DNA from: Sapria himalayana
Lineage: Eukaryota; Streptophyta; Magnoliopsida; Malpighiales; Rafflesiaceae
Direction of reading: 5' to 3'
DNA: 64,000 nt
Assembly: GCA_029783825.1 (NCBI GenBank)
Contig: JAREIK010003356.1
Location: 1,498,387-1,562,386, forward strand
Numbering within the stretch: position 1 is the first letter of the stretch; each line of letters begins with the position of its first letter. The notes beneath the pieces are model-generated. The model worked only from the letters and a program-made list of their open reading frames with translations. It ran no database searches and was not told where the DNA came from. A program made the position numbers and the translations under genes. Positions 12,055 through 26,501 of the stretch are shown here, in pieces.

Positions 12055-12130
12055 TAGCCCTCTTTTTTATAAAGCTAAATTCGATAAATATGGGAGCCAT
12101 GCATTGGAAGGACCGTGGAAACAGAATACT
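12055..12130 (-). pseudogene. Captured P-loop uridine-kinase-like gene fragment, short copy
   Basis: The minus strand reads STVLPMHGSHIYRI, then a stop, then LYKKE. This matches the segment VLPMDGFHLY that follows the Walker A region in the plant uridine-kinase/phosphoribulokinase-like P-loop family. The DNA aligns base by base with the longer copy in element 3 (52660-52730), including intron-like sequence to the left. The Walker A part is absent here. Identification relies on that alignment. Confidence 0.6.
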
Positions 12131-12309
12131 TTGAATTAAGATTTTTTCTTTTCTCTCACATAATGTGTCCTGCAAATATTCATAATTTGGTTAATCGTAC
12201 ATGCAAAGAACAAAACCAGAATAAAAAAAATTGATACTTGCAACAAAATATCATAATTATTTATTACAAATAGACAAAAATAAATAAAAGTTCATAAATA
12301 GTTCTCATG

Positions 12310-14167
12310 CTCAATCATCCTCATAATTTGTAGGGAATGCTACCCTTTCCTATGAGGATTCGCAGCTAGATCTCGGAATGCTATCTGGTGTACCGATGCC
12401 TCTAACTATGACTCCATATTGGACATCTACTATTGCATTGCTTTTTTTAATATCTTTAATTTCTTGCATTTCTTCCATCAAATTAGTTATCTGCTCATCC
12501 TTTTTGTATAGTTCGGTCTCCATATCTACAATATGTTCATTTGTTTCTTATGCTTGTTGTTCGACCGCTTCATCCACCATTGCTAATACAGATGAATTAG
12601 AAGCACGACTACTACAACAAAATGCCACTCTCTTAGAGCCGATTCCATACACTCGATGCTTCTTTCGACCTCCTATTTTCTCCAAATAAATTGGATCATA
12701 GTCAATTGGTTGAAGATTTATAGAACCCTCAACTTGTTGATGAGCAGCTGTCACACATTTCTCCATTAGGTACTGAGATAAAATGGAGATAAAAACTATT
12801 CTAGATTTACAAAAAAAAAATTTAGCATTCAAAATATTTTTTATAATGTGCCATAGTTTTATAAAGTCTAATTAATATAACAATTTCTTAATGCAATCAT
12901 CTGAGACTTGTTGTCAACATACCGACCATCTACTTTCTTCACATGCATCTTCATGAAAATCTCATAGAAATTTGGATATCGACCCAATTCTCCAACCTAG
13001 AATATGTTTTTATTAATTCATAAAAAACAAATGATAAAAAAATTTAACAAAATTATTAAAACCATGCAGAGAATATATATATTGTATTATTAAGACAAAC
13101 ACAAAATATATATATGTTTAGAATTTTATATTTGTACCAAATCTCAAGCATGCTCAATGCTCGACTTTGAATCTCCTGTGTGTCAACAGATTTCTGAACC
13201 TAGTCCAGCAACCTCACTTCGTCGATTTTTGCTGGCAAAATCTGATTTTTTTCTTCACATATCGCTCCTCCTAATAATTAAGCCACATGGGCCAGGCTTC
13301 CTCAGATATAAAATCAGACATTTCTTTAATTTTCTTTAATTTATGAACAAAATAAGAATACCATTGAGCTGTTTTGATCTCCCATAATGACTTAATCTTT
13401 CCATCAAATTTGGGTTGCCATGTGCACTGATTCTATAAAAAAAATGACAAAAGAATTTATATTAACGATAAGAACATAATTATTTACTGGTTGAATAATA
13501 ACCAACATAAAAGTTAAGTAATTATATAATAATTTTTCAATTCTTTTGTTTTGTTATTTTTACCTGAAAATCATTAAAATATGACTCATTTGTCGATTGA
13601 AAAACTTTCTTCCAAGAGAAAGCTTTGGCATCAACCATTTTTTGAAACCCTTTGTAATTATAGTCGAACACTTGTGAGATGGAATAAAACTGTACAAATA
13701 AATAAATAACATAGAAAACAAACAAATCAGAACAATATAAAAAAACAACTGACAGTAACATCAAATTTTATTTTCAAATAATTTTTATATTTTTTTTACC
13801 TCTCATCCACAATATCAATTTCTAACTTTGAATTGACTTTAGAAGAAGGCACAACATTTGATCATGTCGTTGGTATTGTAAATGGTGGAACAATCAGTGT
13901 AAATTGTGGTGTAAATGATTGAGATGGATCAAAAGTATGAGCATGAAGCACAATCGGTGGTGGGCTTACATTTGATAAAGGTGTTAGTAGAGGTCTCAAT
14001 GATGGTAATGGTGATAGAAATAAAGATGGTGATAGTGATGTTGAAGTTGGGATATGGAGCCTATGAGCTAGTACTGATTCTAGAACATTATGTAACATAC
14101 CAGTTGAATTTGGTTCATTTCTGTGTCCACGTCCAGCTCCACTACGACCATGTCCTTTAGGTGCCAT
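12310..14167 (-). pseudogene. CACTA ORF1, Transposase_24 (Ptta/En/Spm, TNPA-like), multi-exon, broken
   Basis: The gene starts with Met at 14167 (MAPKGHGRSGAGRG), followed by a low-complexity Ser/Pro/Leu-rich N-terminus. Donor-like GTAAAA sites and acceptors ending in CAG separate several exons. The second exon (about 13690-13564) contains SWKKVFQSTNESYF. The third (13432-13140) contains WEIKTAQW, EAWPMWLNY and a spaced NRRSE...HTGDSKS motif. The fourth (about 12995-12870) reads VGELGRYPNFYEIF and DGRYVD. The last reads GGRKKHRVYGIGSKR, then coiled coil (about 12540-12380). This order is that of Transposase_24, the CACTA protein that binds subterminal repeats. In-frame stops in exon 3 and near the end, and one frameshift, make it a pseudogene. 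Confidence 0.85.
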
Positions 14168-14307
14168 CTACAGTACAAAATAAAACAAAGAACAAAAAAT
14201 AAAAAAATAATGAACAAGCATGCATTTTCAAATAAAACACACTGATAGATTTCAATAAAATATAAAACGTCTTTGACAGTTTAAATTTATGATAAAATTA
14301 TAACAAT

Positions 14308-16625
14308 TTAATTATCAGCATCACTATCATCCTCCAATTGATATTCTGATATTTTCTCTGATTTCGAAAGAAGTTCAAACTCATCTTCAGATAAAAATTG
14401 ATCATCTTCAATTTCTATTGTGCCACCATTTGAGTCACATAAATTTTCTAGATCTTCATCTACATTCAAAGGCATAATATTATTTATGTCATCTTTTAGG
14501 AATGCTGGTGCAATTTCTATGTCTGCACTTCTTTGTTGCGATGATGATACTTCAAATTTTGATCATGCTTTGATCTTGCAAATCACCGACCAATCTTTCT
14601 TTTCACGAGATAAACTCGAATATGTACAATAATACACTTGAGCGGCTTAAACTGCCATAATAAATTGCTCATTTCGATTATATCTGTGTTTATGGTTAAC
14701 ATCCACTAGCTTATAATCCGAATGAATCTTTATGCCCATATTTGGTGTAGGATCAAAACATTCACACTTAAATAATACAATCCTATTATTTTCGAGTCTA
14801 GGATACTCCAACTCAATAACTTCTTTGAGTTGATCATAATAATCAATCTCATCTATACTATATCCTGTGCCTTTAATGCATACACCACTATTTATTGTTA
14901 TTTTAGAAGAACCGTACCCGATTGTGTGAAATTTATATCCATTAACAAAATACCCATGATAGGTTGTCACATATCAAAATGGGCCTTTACTTAGATTCTG
15001 AATAAAAATATTTGAATCTCCATTTGAAGGATCAATTACCTGTGACATTAATTAAAAAAATTGATATTAACAAATAAAAGAAAAAAATAAATTAAATAAT
15101 TCAAAATTTAAAACTTAATATTTCTCACATAATTTTTGAACCAATTTGCAAATTCATTTTCTAGCATATAATCGACATCATTGCTGGAAATTGATGGTTG
15201 CTTATATTTTAACTACTCAATATAAATACTACACAAATATAAAAAGAGAAAAAAAATGTATATTAATTTTTAATAATTCCTATTAAAGATAAAATTAAAT
15301 TATGATTTAACCTGCAACCATTTTGTGTATACATACTCAATGTATAGTGCAACCTCCTCAGAATTAAGTAAAACATAGCTCATGGTTGCTTTGTACTCTT
15401 AATCTATCATACATCTTTTCATTGCTCTTCCAAATGCTCTTATAGGATACTTGAAGATAGATAGTTTGTCCACAGAATCATCTTCTATCATCACGTGACC
15501 TTCATAATTCCACGACACATTTAATTCTTTGTATTGACATGATCATTAAAATAATAAGAACAAAATGATGATGCTTCTTCTACTAAATATTCATTGCAAA
15601 TTGAACCTTCAACTTTTGCCTTGTTTCTAACATTCAATTTCAACTTACGAAGATACCTACAACCACAATGTTAGGTTTCAATTTGATTAAATTACAATAT
15701 TACTTAAAGTATGAAATAATAAAACACAGCAAATTATATGTATTTACCTCTCAAAAGGATACATCCACCTGAATTGCACTGGCCCAACAATCCTTGCTTC
15801 ATATGCCAAAGCGACTGACAAATGCTCCATTGAGTCAAAAAAACTCGGTGGGAATATCTGTTCTAGCTTACAAATAATAAGTGGAATGTCATTCTCTAGC
15901 CTCACCTTGTCATCTATTTTGATTGTGGTTGCAGTTAGATGTTTGAAAAACAAACATAGTTATGTAAGGACCTTCCAAACACTTAGTGGAAGTAATTCAC
16001 TGAATGCAATTGGTATTAATCTCTACATAAATACATGACTGTCATGACTTTTCATTTCAAATAACTTAAGATTCTTCATATCCACGCATCTACCCATATT
16101 TGACATATATCCATCGAGGAATTTCAAATTTTTAACCCATTCGCATAATATCTTTCTTGTCTTCTTATCAAGCGTGTAGCAAGCTTTATAGAATTTTCCT
16201 ATTTGCTCATTCAGTTTCAATTCATGCCACCGACATTAATCATCCAGCTCTTGTCTTAATTTTAAAGTGTTTTTTATTTTTCCATCTACATTAGAGATAG
16301 TGTTTAAAACATTGTCAAAAATAACTTTTTCAATATGCAATACATCTAAGATATGATGAATTAAATTGGACTTCCAATAGGGCAAGTCCAAAATATATAA
16401 TATGTTTCCTCCGGCCAAATAATTTGCCTATTGATCAATTACTTCCAGTAGCATCCTTTTAAGTTACCTTCTTCAAACCCAAACTATGAATTTCTGTAAT
16501 AATATCATCTCCTGAACAAATAGCTGGTGCAACACTCATCACAATTTTATTTCTTCGTAATGCAGTTCTATTTCTTCGAAATGAATGATTCGTAGGTAGA
16601 AACTTATGATGATTATATTATTCAA
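14308..16625 (-). pseudogene. CACTA TNP2-type transposase, C-terminal half, broken
   Basis: Reading from 16625 down, the motifs come in family order. First is KFLPTNHSFRRNR with an Ile-Cys-Ser-Gly block (16615-16460). Next are LPYWKSNLIHHILDVLHIEK (about 16390-16320) and TLDKKTRKILCEWV with RCVDMKNLKLFEMKSHDSH (16180-16030). The DUF4218 part follows: ICKLEQIFPPSFFDSMEHL and GPVQFRWMYPFER (15890-15750). Then come ENEFANWFKNYV (about 15165-15130) and the DUF4216 part (VLFKCECFDP, FIMAV, 14970-14650), and finally an acidic tail ending in TAA at 14308. The N-terminal Transposase_21 catalytic region should precede this and is missing beyond 16625. Several stops and frameshifts are present. In intact elements TNP2 cuts the CACTA ends. 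Confidence 0.87.
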
Positions 16626-17059
16626 ATATTTATTTGTTTATTCATCAATTCAAATATTTTTATATGTTTTTTATTTAATCATATAATTATATAATTCACC
16701 TTTTTAGTAGTAGTAATTTTTATATATGTTCATTTATTAATTAAAATATCTGACAAAAAGATTTTAATTATATAATTAATTATCTAATGTTTTTTTTTAA
16801 TATATTTAATTATCATAATTAAATATTTCAGAAAAATAATTTGTATACTTTTTAAAATATTTTATTTAATCATTATTAATATAAATTTTTATTTGTATTT
16901 ATATAATTTCGAAATTATTTTTTTATAATATCCTATTTTAATAATTATATGAGGTGAATGTGTCATTCAAGAAATGCTCATCCATAAGTCATGGCATACA
17001 TTTAATATAGAAAATTACATAAAAAATTAAAATAAATAATATAAAAAAAATTAAAATAA
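16626..17059. other. AT-rich remnant where the TNP2 N-terminus is deleted
   Basis: The stretch is extremely AT-rich with no open frame of note. It sits where the 5' half of TNP2 should be, so a large internal deletion or replacement is inferred. Confidence 0.55.
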
Positions 17060-17676
17060 TTAAAGATTAGTGATGGAAATTATTCCTAGCACAAAAGCTA
17101 GGGAAAAAATATCTAGCTAAATGCATATATTTTGTAAAAATTATCATTTAAGGCATAATCAATTGCACAAAAATATAAAAGAGGAAAAAAAATTCATATA
17201 ATGATAATGTCTTGATCTAATTAGCTACAAAGAATTTATCGCTAATTTCATCGCTAAATTTCTAGCATTTAATTGTGGTGAAATCAATGAAAAAGTAGTG
17301 ATGAATTATGTCACTATCTAATTATCTAGGGAAATCCATCGCTAATTCTGTGGCTAATTCCATTGTTATATTTCTCGCTTTTCAATGCAAGGAAATTTAG
17401 AAAAAAAATTTATTGCGGATAATCTCTCATTCTAATTAACTAGGGAAATTTCGATGCTAAATCCATCCCTAGATTAGCTAGGGAAGATCCGTCGCTAAAA
17501 TTGACGAAAAATTTGAAATAGCAATTTCCATCGCTAATCGTCATTAATCCTTGAAAAATTTTATTTCAATATTATATCAAAAATTCCTTGCTATTCCCTA
17601 GCTAATTACTCACTATTTAGTTAGGATTTATTCCCAAGCTAAATTTCACTATATAAATTGACATTTTTTTGTTGTG
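17060..17676. repeat. Subterminal repeat region, right end of element 1
   Basis: Repeated TAGCTAGGGAAA, CGCTAATTTC and CATCGCTAA motifs match those at 9016-9440 in inverted orientation. The region ends in the terminal inverted repeat (ATTTTTTTGTTGTG). Confidence 0.85.
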
Positions 17677-18036
17677 GAGATAATGATTGACAGATTGAAA
17701 GACATATTGATAGATAGTTTGATAGATAGATAGATGGATGGATAGATCGATTGATAGATATATAAATAGAAAGACATATAAATAGACAGATAGATAGACA
17801 AATAGATAGAAAAATAGATATACAAATAGATAGATAGATTATTAAACAATAGATAGATAGATAGACAGATAGTTAGTTAGTAAGATATTTCGATAGATAG
17901 ATAAATAGAAAGATTGAGATAGGTAGATAGATAAATAGTAATATAGATAGATAAATAGAGAGAAGATAGAAAGATAGGTAGACAAATAGTTAGATAGATA
18001 GTAGACAGATAAATAAATAAGTATATAGATAGATAT

Positions 18037-18038
<2 letters not shown>

Positions 18039-18079
<41 letters not shown>
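18039..18079. repeat. (TA)n microsatellite in block B
   Basis: A pure AT dinucleotide run of about 40 bp. Similar runs occur in this block at about 19249-19277 and 25560-25582. Confidence 0.95.
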
Positions 18080-18083
<4 letters not shown>

Positions 18084-19242
18084 TATATATAAACAAATAG
18101 ATAGATAAACAAATCAAAAAAGTAAAATAGAAAGATAGATAGGTAGAGAGATAGACAAACAAACAAATAGGCAGATAGGCTGCCAGCCAGATTGGTAGAC
18201 AGTCATGTAAGTAGATAGATAGACAGACAAATAAAGGGATAGATAGATAGATAGATAGATAGACTGATAGACAAATAAACAAATAGAAAGACATATATAG
18301 ACATGAAAGACAAATAGACATATAAACTGACAATTTAATAGATAAATTGATAAATAGTTTTATAGACATAAAGATAGATAGATATATATATAGATAGATA
18401 GATAGATTGATTGATAAACATAATTATTGATAGATTGATAAACATTATGATAGAAAGATTTATAAATAGATTGATAAACATATTGAGAGATAGGTTGATA
18501 GACAGATTAATGAATAGATGGATAGATAGATAGATAGATAGACATATAGATAAAAAGATAGATAGATAGATAGACAAATAGATAGACAAATAGATAAACA
18601 TATTTTTAGAAATATAGACAAATAGATAGATAGATAAAGAGATAGAAAGATATATTGATAGGTAAATAGATAAATAGAAAGATATGTAGATAAACAAATA
18701 AATAGATAGATAGACAAATAGATATATAGATAGACAGATAGAGAGATAGAAAGATAGACAAGTAGATACATAGATAGATAGGCAGATAGATAGATAGATA
18801 AATAAAGTGACATACAAATAGATAAAAAGATCTATAAATAGATAAAAATAAAGATATACAGATAAAGAGACTTATAGATAGATAGATAGATAGAAAGATA
18901 GCTAGACATACAGATAGATAGATAGATAGATATATAGATAGATTGAGAGATAGACAGATTGATAAATGGATTGATAGTTAATTTGATAGATAGATTGATA
19001 GACAAATTGATTGATAAATTGATAAATAAATTGATAAAAATTCAATTGGCAAATTGATAGACTATTAGAAAGACAGATTGATAGATGGATAGATAGAGAT
19101 ATAGATAGATAGATTAATATATAGATATATAGTTAGATATATAGATAGATAGATAGATAGATAGATATATAGATTGATAGATAGTCAGATTATTAGATAG
19201 AAAGATAGAAATATTATTAGATCGATAGATTTAAAATTAGTT

Positions 19243-19280
<38 letters not shown>

Positions 19281-22200
19281 AAATAGATAGATAAATAAAA
19301 ATAAAAATAGATAGATAGAAAGTTAGATAGAAAGATATTCAAATAGTTATATGAATAGATTAATAGAAAGATATATAGATAGATCGATAATTGACATATA
19401 GATAGACATATAGAAGAATAGACCGACAGATAGCCAGACAGACAAACAGATAGATAGATAGATAGACAAGCAGATAAATATATAGAAAAAAATATAAACT
19501 GATAAAAAGATAGATAAACAGATAGACATATAGAAAGATAGAATGATAGACATATAGATACACATATAAATAGAGAGATAGATCGACATATAGATATGCA
19601 TATAGATAGACACATAGATACACACCTAGATAGACAGAAAGATTGATAGATAGATAGAAAGCTAGATTGACAGATAAATATATTTAAAAATAGATAGATA
19701 GATAGATAGACACAGATTGATTGATAGATATACAGATAGATAGATAGACAAATAGTTTGATCGATAGATAGATAAAAAAATAGATTGACATATAGATGGA
19801 CAAATAGATATAGAGATAAAAAGATAGATAGATAGATAAGAAATAGATAGATAGACAAGTAGATAAATAGATATATATATATATAGAGTTAGAAACATAG
19901 AAAGACAAATAGATAGATAGATAGATAGACAAATAGACAAAAATAGTAAGATGGATAGATAGATAATTAGAAAGACAAACATATAGATTGGGAGGCAGTA
20001 AATTAAGTAGACAATCAGGTAGGCAGGTAGATAGACATAAATACATACAAACAAATAGGTAGTTAGATAGACAGACAAACAAAGAGACAGACAAATAGAA
20101 AAAAGTTAGACAGACAAATAGAAAGATAAATAACTAGTTTGACAAACAGCTTTTTAGACACATAGATAGATTGATAGGGTAATAGATAGAAAGATTAATA
20201 GACAAATATATAAACAGATAGATATATAGATAGATAGTTAGAAAGATAGAGATATATATAAATATATATAGACAGATTTATAGTTAGAATTATAGAAAGA
20301 TTGATAAACAGATTGATAGACATATTGATAAAAATATTGATAATAGAATGATAGATAGATATATAAAAAGTTTGAAATATATATAGATAAATAGATTTAA
20401 AGATAGACAGATATATAGATAGATAGATAGACAGATAAATAGATAGATATATACATAGATAGATAGACATATAGATTGATAGATTATTAGATAGATATAT
20501 AGATATATAGATAGACACATAGATAGATAGATGATATATAGATAGACAGATAAATATATAGATAGATACATAAAAAATAGACATAAAGATAGACCAATAG
20601 AAAGAAAGATATATAGATAGTTAGATAGAAAGAAAGAAAGATAGATAATAAATAGATAGATAGACAAGTAGATAGGTAGATACATAGATTGATAGAATGA
20701 TATTTAGATAGGCAGATAGATAGACAAATAGTTAGACAGACAAAAAGGCAAATATACAGATAGAAAAATAGACACACAAATAGTGGCCAAATAGATAGAT
20801 AGTCAGATAGATAGACAGACAGATGGGTAGGCATTTAGGTCGGTAGACAATTAGGCACGAAGGCAAGATTGACAGATAGGCAGACAAAATATAAGCAGAT
20901 AGATAGACAGACAAACAAACAAAGAGATAGACAAACATACAGATAGATAAATAGACAAATAGATAAATAGATAGATAGTTTGATACATAGATTTATAGAC
21001 ACATAGATAGATTGTTAGAAAGAAAGATAGATAGATAAGAAGATATAAAGATCGATAGATAGATAAATATATATATAGATATGTTGATAGTTATACAAAT
21101 AGATAGATAGATTAATAAATAAAATGATATAAAGATTAATGACATATTGATAGAAAGTTTGACAGACACATTAATAGACAGATTGATAGTATATTGATAG
21201 ACTAATAGATTTACTTATTAATAGACAGATTGATAGATAGATTGATAGATAGAATGATAGAAAGAGAAATAGATAGACAAGTTGATAGAATGATAGATAG
21301 AAAGATAGATTAACAAATAGATAGATAGATAGATCGATAGATTTTTATACAAATAGATAGACTAATAGACAGGCAGATAGATAGATAGATATACACGCAA
21401 ATAAATTGAAAGAAAGAAAGATAGAAACATAAAAAGATTGATAGTTCAATTGATCGATCAGATAGATATATAGACAGAAAGATTGACTAAAAGAAAAATA
21501 GATAAAAAGATTTATAGACAAATTCATAAACAGACTGATAGATAGATTGAATTATAGATTGATAGAAGATTGATAGATAGAATTATAGACTAATAGATAG
21601 ACATATTGATAGACATATAGATAAACTGATAGATTGATATATTTATAGACTGATTAAAAGATATATAGATAGACATATTTATAGACTAATAGATATACAA
21701 AAAATAGATAGACAAATAAACAATTTAATTGATAGATTATTTGACAAATAGATAGATAGATATAAAAATAGATAGATCGATAGATAGAAAAAAATATAGA
21801 TAGATATATAGATAGATAGGTAGATAGGCAGATAGATAGGGAGATAGATTGATAGAGAGATAAATAGATAGTTAGATAGAAAGATAGGTAGATTGATAGA
21901 CAGATAGATAAAAAGAAAGAAAGATAGATAGATAGATATATAGATAGACAGATAGTTAGAAATATAGATAGATAAAGAGATAGATTGATAGAGAAATAAT
22001 AGATAGATAGATATAACGAATGATAGATAGATAAACATATAGATAGAACGATAGGCAGGTAGGCAGACAGACAGACAGACAGATAGATAGATAAATAGAT
22101 AATAGATAGATAGTTAGATAAATACATAGATAGTTAGAAAAATAGAGAGGCAGATAGATTGTAATAGATATAGAGAAATAAAAGGATAGATAGTTATATA

Positions 22201-23707
22201 GATAGATTTACAGATAGATGGAATGATAGATATATAGATAGATAAGTATATAGATAGATAGACACATAGATAGATAGAGAGAAACTTAGGGAGATAGACA
22301 TAAAGATTGATTGATTGATATATAGATATATAAAGAGATATATAGATAGAAAGACAACTAGATAGACATATAGATAGATAGTTATAAAGATAGATATTAA
22401 GACAGATAGATAGAAAATTATAAAGATAGATATAATGAAAGACAGATAGATAGATTAATTGATAATCATATAGAAAGACAAATATGTAGATAGACAGATA
22501 GATAAACAGTGAGATAGTGAGACATGTAGATAGACATACAGATAGAAAGACAGATAGACAAACAAGCAACCTGGTTGGAATGTAGACAGTCAGGTATGTA
22601 GAAAGATATACAAATAGAGAGATAGATAGATAGAGAGATAGATAAATAAAAAGACAAACAAACAAAAATACAGATAGACAAACAAAAATAGAGAGAGAGA
22701 TTTGTACACATAAATATAGATAGATTGATATACAAATAGATAGATTGATAGATAGACAGATAAGTAGCCAAATAAATATATAAATAAATAGATAGATAGA
22801 TAGATAGACAGATAGATTGACATATTGTTGGACATAATGATTGAAAGATAGATTGATTGATAGACATATTGATAAAAAGATTGATAGATAAATTGTTATA
22901 TATATTGATCGACACATTGATAGACATATAGATAGTTAGATATATAGATAGATAAACAGAAACATAGAGAAATAGATACATAGATAGATAGATTGATTAA
23001 TAGCTTATTAGACAAATAGATTATAGATAGATAGTTAGTTGGATGCATAAACAGTTAGATAGGTAGATAGGTAAATAGATAGATAGATATATTAATATGT
23101 AGATAGAAAGATTATAAGATAGATATAATAAAAGATAGATAGACAGATAATTAGATAGATAGATAGATGTATAGACAAGAAGATAGATAGATAGATCGAT
23201 AGATAGATAGACATATAGATAGACAAAAAAATAAAAATATAGATAGACAGATAGATACAAATATAGATTAATTGATAGATAGATATACACAAATATAGAT
23301 AAATAGATAGATAAATCGATATACAAAAAGATAGACAAGTAGATATACATATAGATAGATTGAGAGATAGATAGATAGAAAGATAGACAAAAAGATACAA
23401 AGATAGATATATAAATAGATAAACAAGTAGATAGACAGATAGATAGACAGAAATATAGATAGACAGTTAAAAAGAACAATAGATAGATAGACAGGAACAT
23501 AGACAGATAGATATACACACAAATTGATAGCTAGATTAGTAGGTAGCCAGGTTGGAAGATAGTCAGGCAGGTAGGCATATAGGCCGATAAAAATGTTGAT
23601 ATATAGATAGATAGATAAATAGATAGACAGTCAAATAAACATACAAAAAGATAGATAGATAATAGAAAAACAAATAAACATCTAGATATATAGTTTATAG
23701 ACAAATT

Positions 23708-23779
23708 GATAGATAGATTTATATAGAGAAAGATATATTGATTGATAGATAGATTTATATAGAGAAAGATATATTGATT
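23708..23779. repeat. Perfect 36-bp tandem duplication in block B
   Basis: Two adjacent identical 36-bp units start GATAGATAGATTTATATAGA. Unlike the surrounding decayed array the copies match exactly, which indicates recent duplication. Confidence 0.9.
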
Positions 23780-26457
23780 GATAGATAGAAAATAAATAGA
23801 TAGACAGCATGAGAGATAGATTGATAGACAGATTGATAGACATAAATATTCATAGATTGAAAGACAGATTGATAGACATCTTGATAGATAATTTGAGATG
23901 CAGATTGATAAATAGATGGATAGATAGATAGATAGTTTGATTGATTAATAAGCAAAGAGATAGACAAATATATAAACATATAGATAGACTAATAGTTAGA
24001 CAGATTATTAGACAAATAGACAGACTGACTGACTGACTGAGAGACAGATAAAAAGACAGATAGATGGATATACAAATCGAATGATAGAGTGATAGGTAAA
24101 TAGATAGATAAAAATATAGATATATAAATAGATAGATAAACAAAGAGATAGACAGATAGTAATATAAATAGTTAAATAAATAGTTTGAAAAACAAATATA
24201 AAAGTTGATAAATAGATAAATAGATAGATAGATATACATACATTTAGATAGATAGATAGATAGATAGATAGGCAAATAGATAACCAAATATATTGATAGT
24301 TGGATAGAAAGTCAAATAGATAGATAGATAGGTAGATAGATAGACTTATAGACAGACAAATAGATAGATAGGCAGCTATCAAGGTAGAATTGATAGTCAG
24401 GCAGGTTTTCAGTTAGATGGAAAAATAAATGGATAAATAGATAGATAGATAGATAGACTGATAGACAAACAATCAAATAGAAAGATAGATAGATAGACAA
24501 CAAAAAGACAAATAGACATTAAATAGACAAATTGATTGATAGATTGAAGGACAAATTAATAAACAAAAAAATAAATAGATAGATAGTTAGATAGACAGAT
24601 AGATTGATTGATTCATTGACATAATGATAGACTAATTGATAGTATAAGAGAGAGAGATAGATATATTGATAGACAGATTGATAGATAGATTAATAAATAA
24701 ATGGATAGATAGATGATAAATAAATAGATAGAAAGATAGATAGACAAATAGATTGATTGATTGATAGACAAATAGATAAACAGATAGATAGACATATTAT
24801 TAGAAAAAGAGATAGATAGATAGACAGACAGATAGAAAGGTAGATAGATAGATAAATAGATAGATAGATAGATAGTTTGATAGACAAATTAATAGATATA
24901 TAGATAGGTATGTAGATAAATAGAAAGATGGATAGATAGACAAATAGATAGATAGATACATACATATATAGACTAATAGATAGATAGATTGATAGGCACA
25001 TATATAGATATATAGATAAACAAAGAGATAGACAAGTAGATAGATAGATAAATAGACAAATAGATAGACAGATAGATAGATAGACAAATAGATGTATAGA
25101 TACATAGATAGATATACACACAAATAGATAGAAAGATATATAAACAAATAGAAAGATAGATATACAGATAAATAGATAAGTAGATAGATAGAGAGATAAA
25201 AAGTTAGATAGATAGATAGATAGATTAATATATAGATTGATAGACAAATTGAAAGACATATTGATAGATGAATTGATAGATAGTATGATTGATGGATTGA
25301 TAGAAAGATTGATACACAATGGATAGACAAAATGATAGGCAATTAGATAAACAGATGGATAGATGGATAAATAGACAGATAAATAAATATATAGATAGAT
25401 ATTATAGGATATTGAGAGATAGATAGATAGTTAGATTATTAGATAGATATATAGAATGAAATATTATAAGATAGATAGATTTATAAATAGATAGAAAAAT
25501 ATATATAAATCTATATAGACAGATAGATAGCAGATAAATAGATAGATAGATAAAAATAGATATATATATATATATATATATTGAAAGAAAGATAAATAGG
25601 TAGATAGATTGATGGATAGATAGAGAGACATAAAGATAGTTAGTTAGTAAGATAGATAGATAGATAGACATATAGATACCTATATAGATAGATAGAAAGA
25701 TAGATAGGAAGAAAAACAGATAGATATACAAAAAGATAGAATGATAAATAGATAGATATATAGATAAATAGATAGATAGGTATATATACATATAGATATA
25801 CAGAAAAATAGAATGATAGATAGAGATAGAGATAGATAGATAGATAGACAGATAATTGACACATAGATTGACATATAGATAGACAGAGAGATTGACTTGA
25901 CATATATATAAATAAGTAGATTGATAGATAAATTGATAGAAAATAGATAGAAAGACAGATATACATATAGATCGATAGATAGATAGATAGATAGATATAT
26001 AGATATTCAGATAGATAGATAGATAGATAGATTGATTGATTGAAAGATAAATAGATAGATATATAATAGATAAATAGATAGATAAGTAAATATGTAGATA
26101 GATATATATATATAGCCAGATAGATAGATAGATAGATAGATAAACAGATAGATAGAAAGATAGTTAAAGGGAAAATAGACAAACATACGGATAGACAAAT
26201 TGACACACAAATAGATAGAGAGATAGATAGTTAATTTGATTGAAAGAGACATAGATAGTGGGTAGTTAGGTTGGCAGTAAATCACGTATGTAGGTAGATA
26301 GAAGATTGATAGACAAACAAATAGTCAGATAGAAAAAGAGAAAAATAAAGAGATAGACAAACACATAGATAATTAGGCAAACAGTCATAAATATAGATAT
26401 ATAGTTAATACATATATTAATAGACACATATAGATAAATTGATAGAGAGATTTATAG

Positions 26458-26461
<4 letters not shown>

Positions 26462-26499
<38 letters not shown>
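26462..26499. repeat. (TA)n microsatellite in block B
   Basis: A pure TA run of 38 bp. Confidence 0.95.

Positions 26500-26501
<2 letters not shown>

Larger units (their letters stand above)
9016..17676 (-). mobile_element. CACTA (En/Spm) transposon, element 1, both ends present, defective
   Basis: The left terminus is CACTACAAAAAAAAT at 9016. The right terminus on the opposite strand is CACAACAAAAAAATG, ending at 17676, so the terminal inverted repeat is about 14 bp with one or two mismatches. Both ends carry subterminal repeats of the types TTAGCGACGGAAA and CCCTAGCTAAA. The minus-strand coding order from the 17676 end is TNP2 (C-terminal half), then Transposase_24 ORF1, then a duplicated 3' cassette; this is the usual CACTA gene order. 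Both genes have stops and TNP2 lacks its N-terminal transposase domain, so the element is non-autonomous. CACTA elements normally leave a 3-bp target duplication. Here the flanks are ATT and GAG, and satellite polarity reverses across the element, so the flanks are probably not original partners. Confidence 0.88.

Noticed and set aside
12378..12689. + strand frame of 103 codons
   Set aside because: It is the antisense of the Transposase_24 last exon (GGRKKHRVYGIGSKR on the minus strand).
13157..13339. + strand frame of 60 codons
   Set aside because: It is antisense to exon 3 of the same transposase gene.
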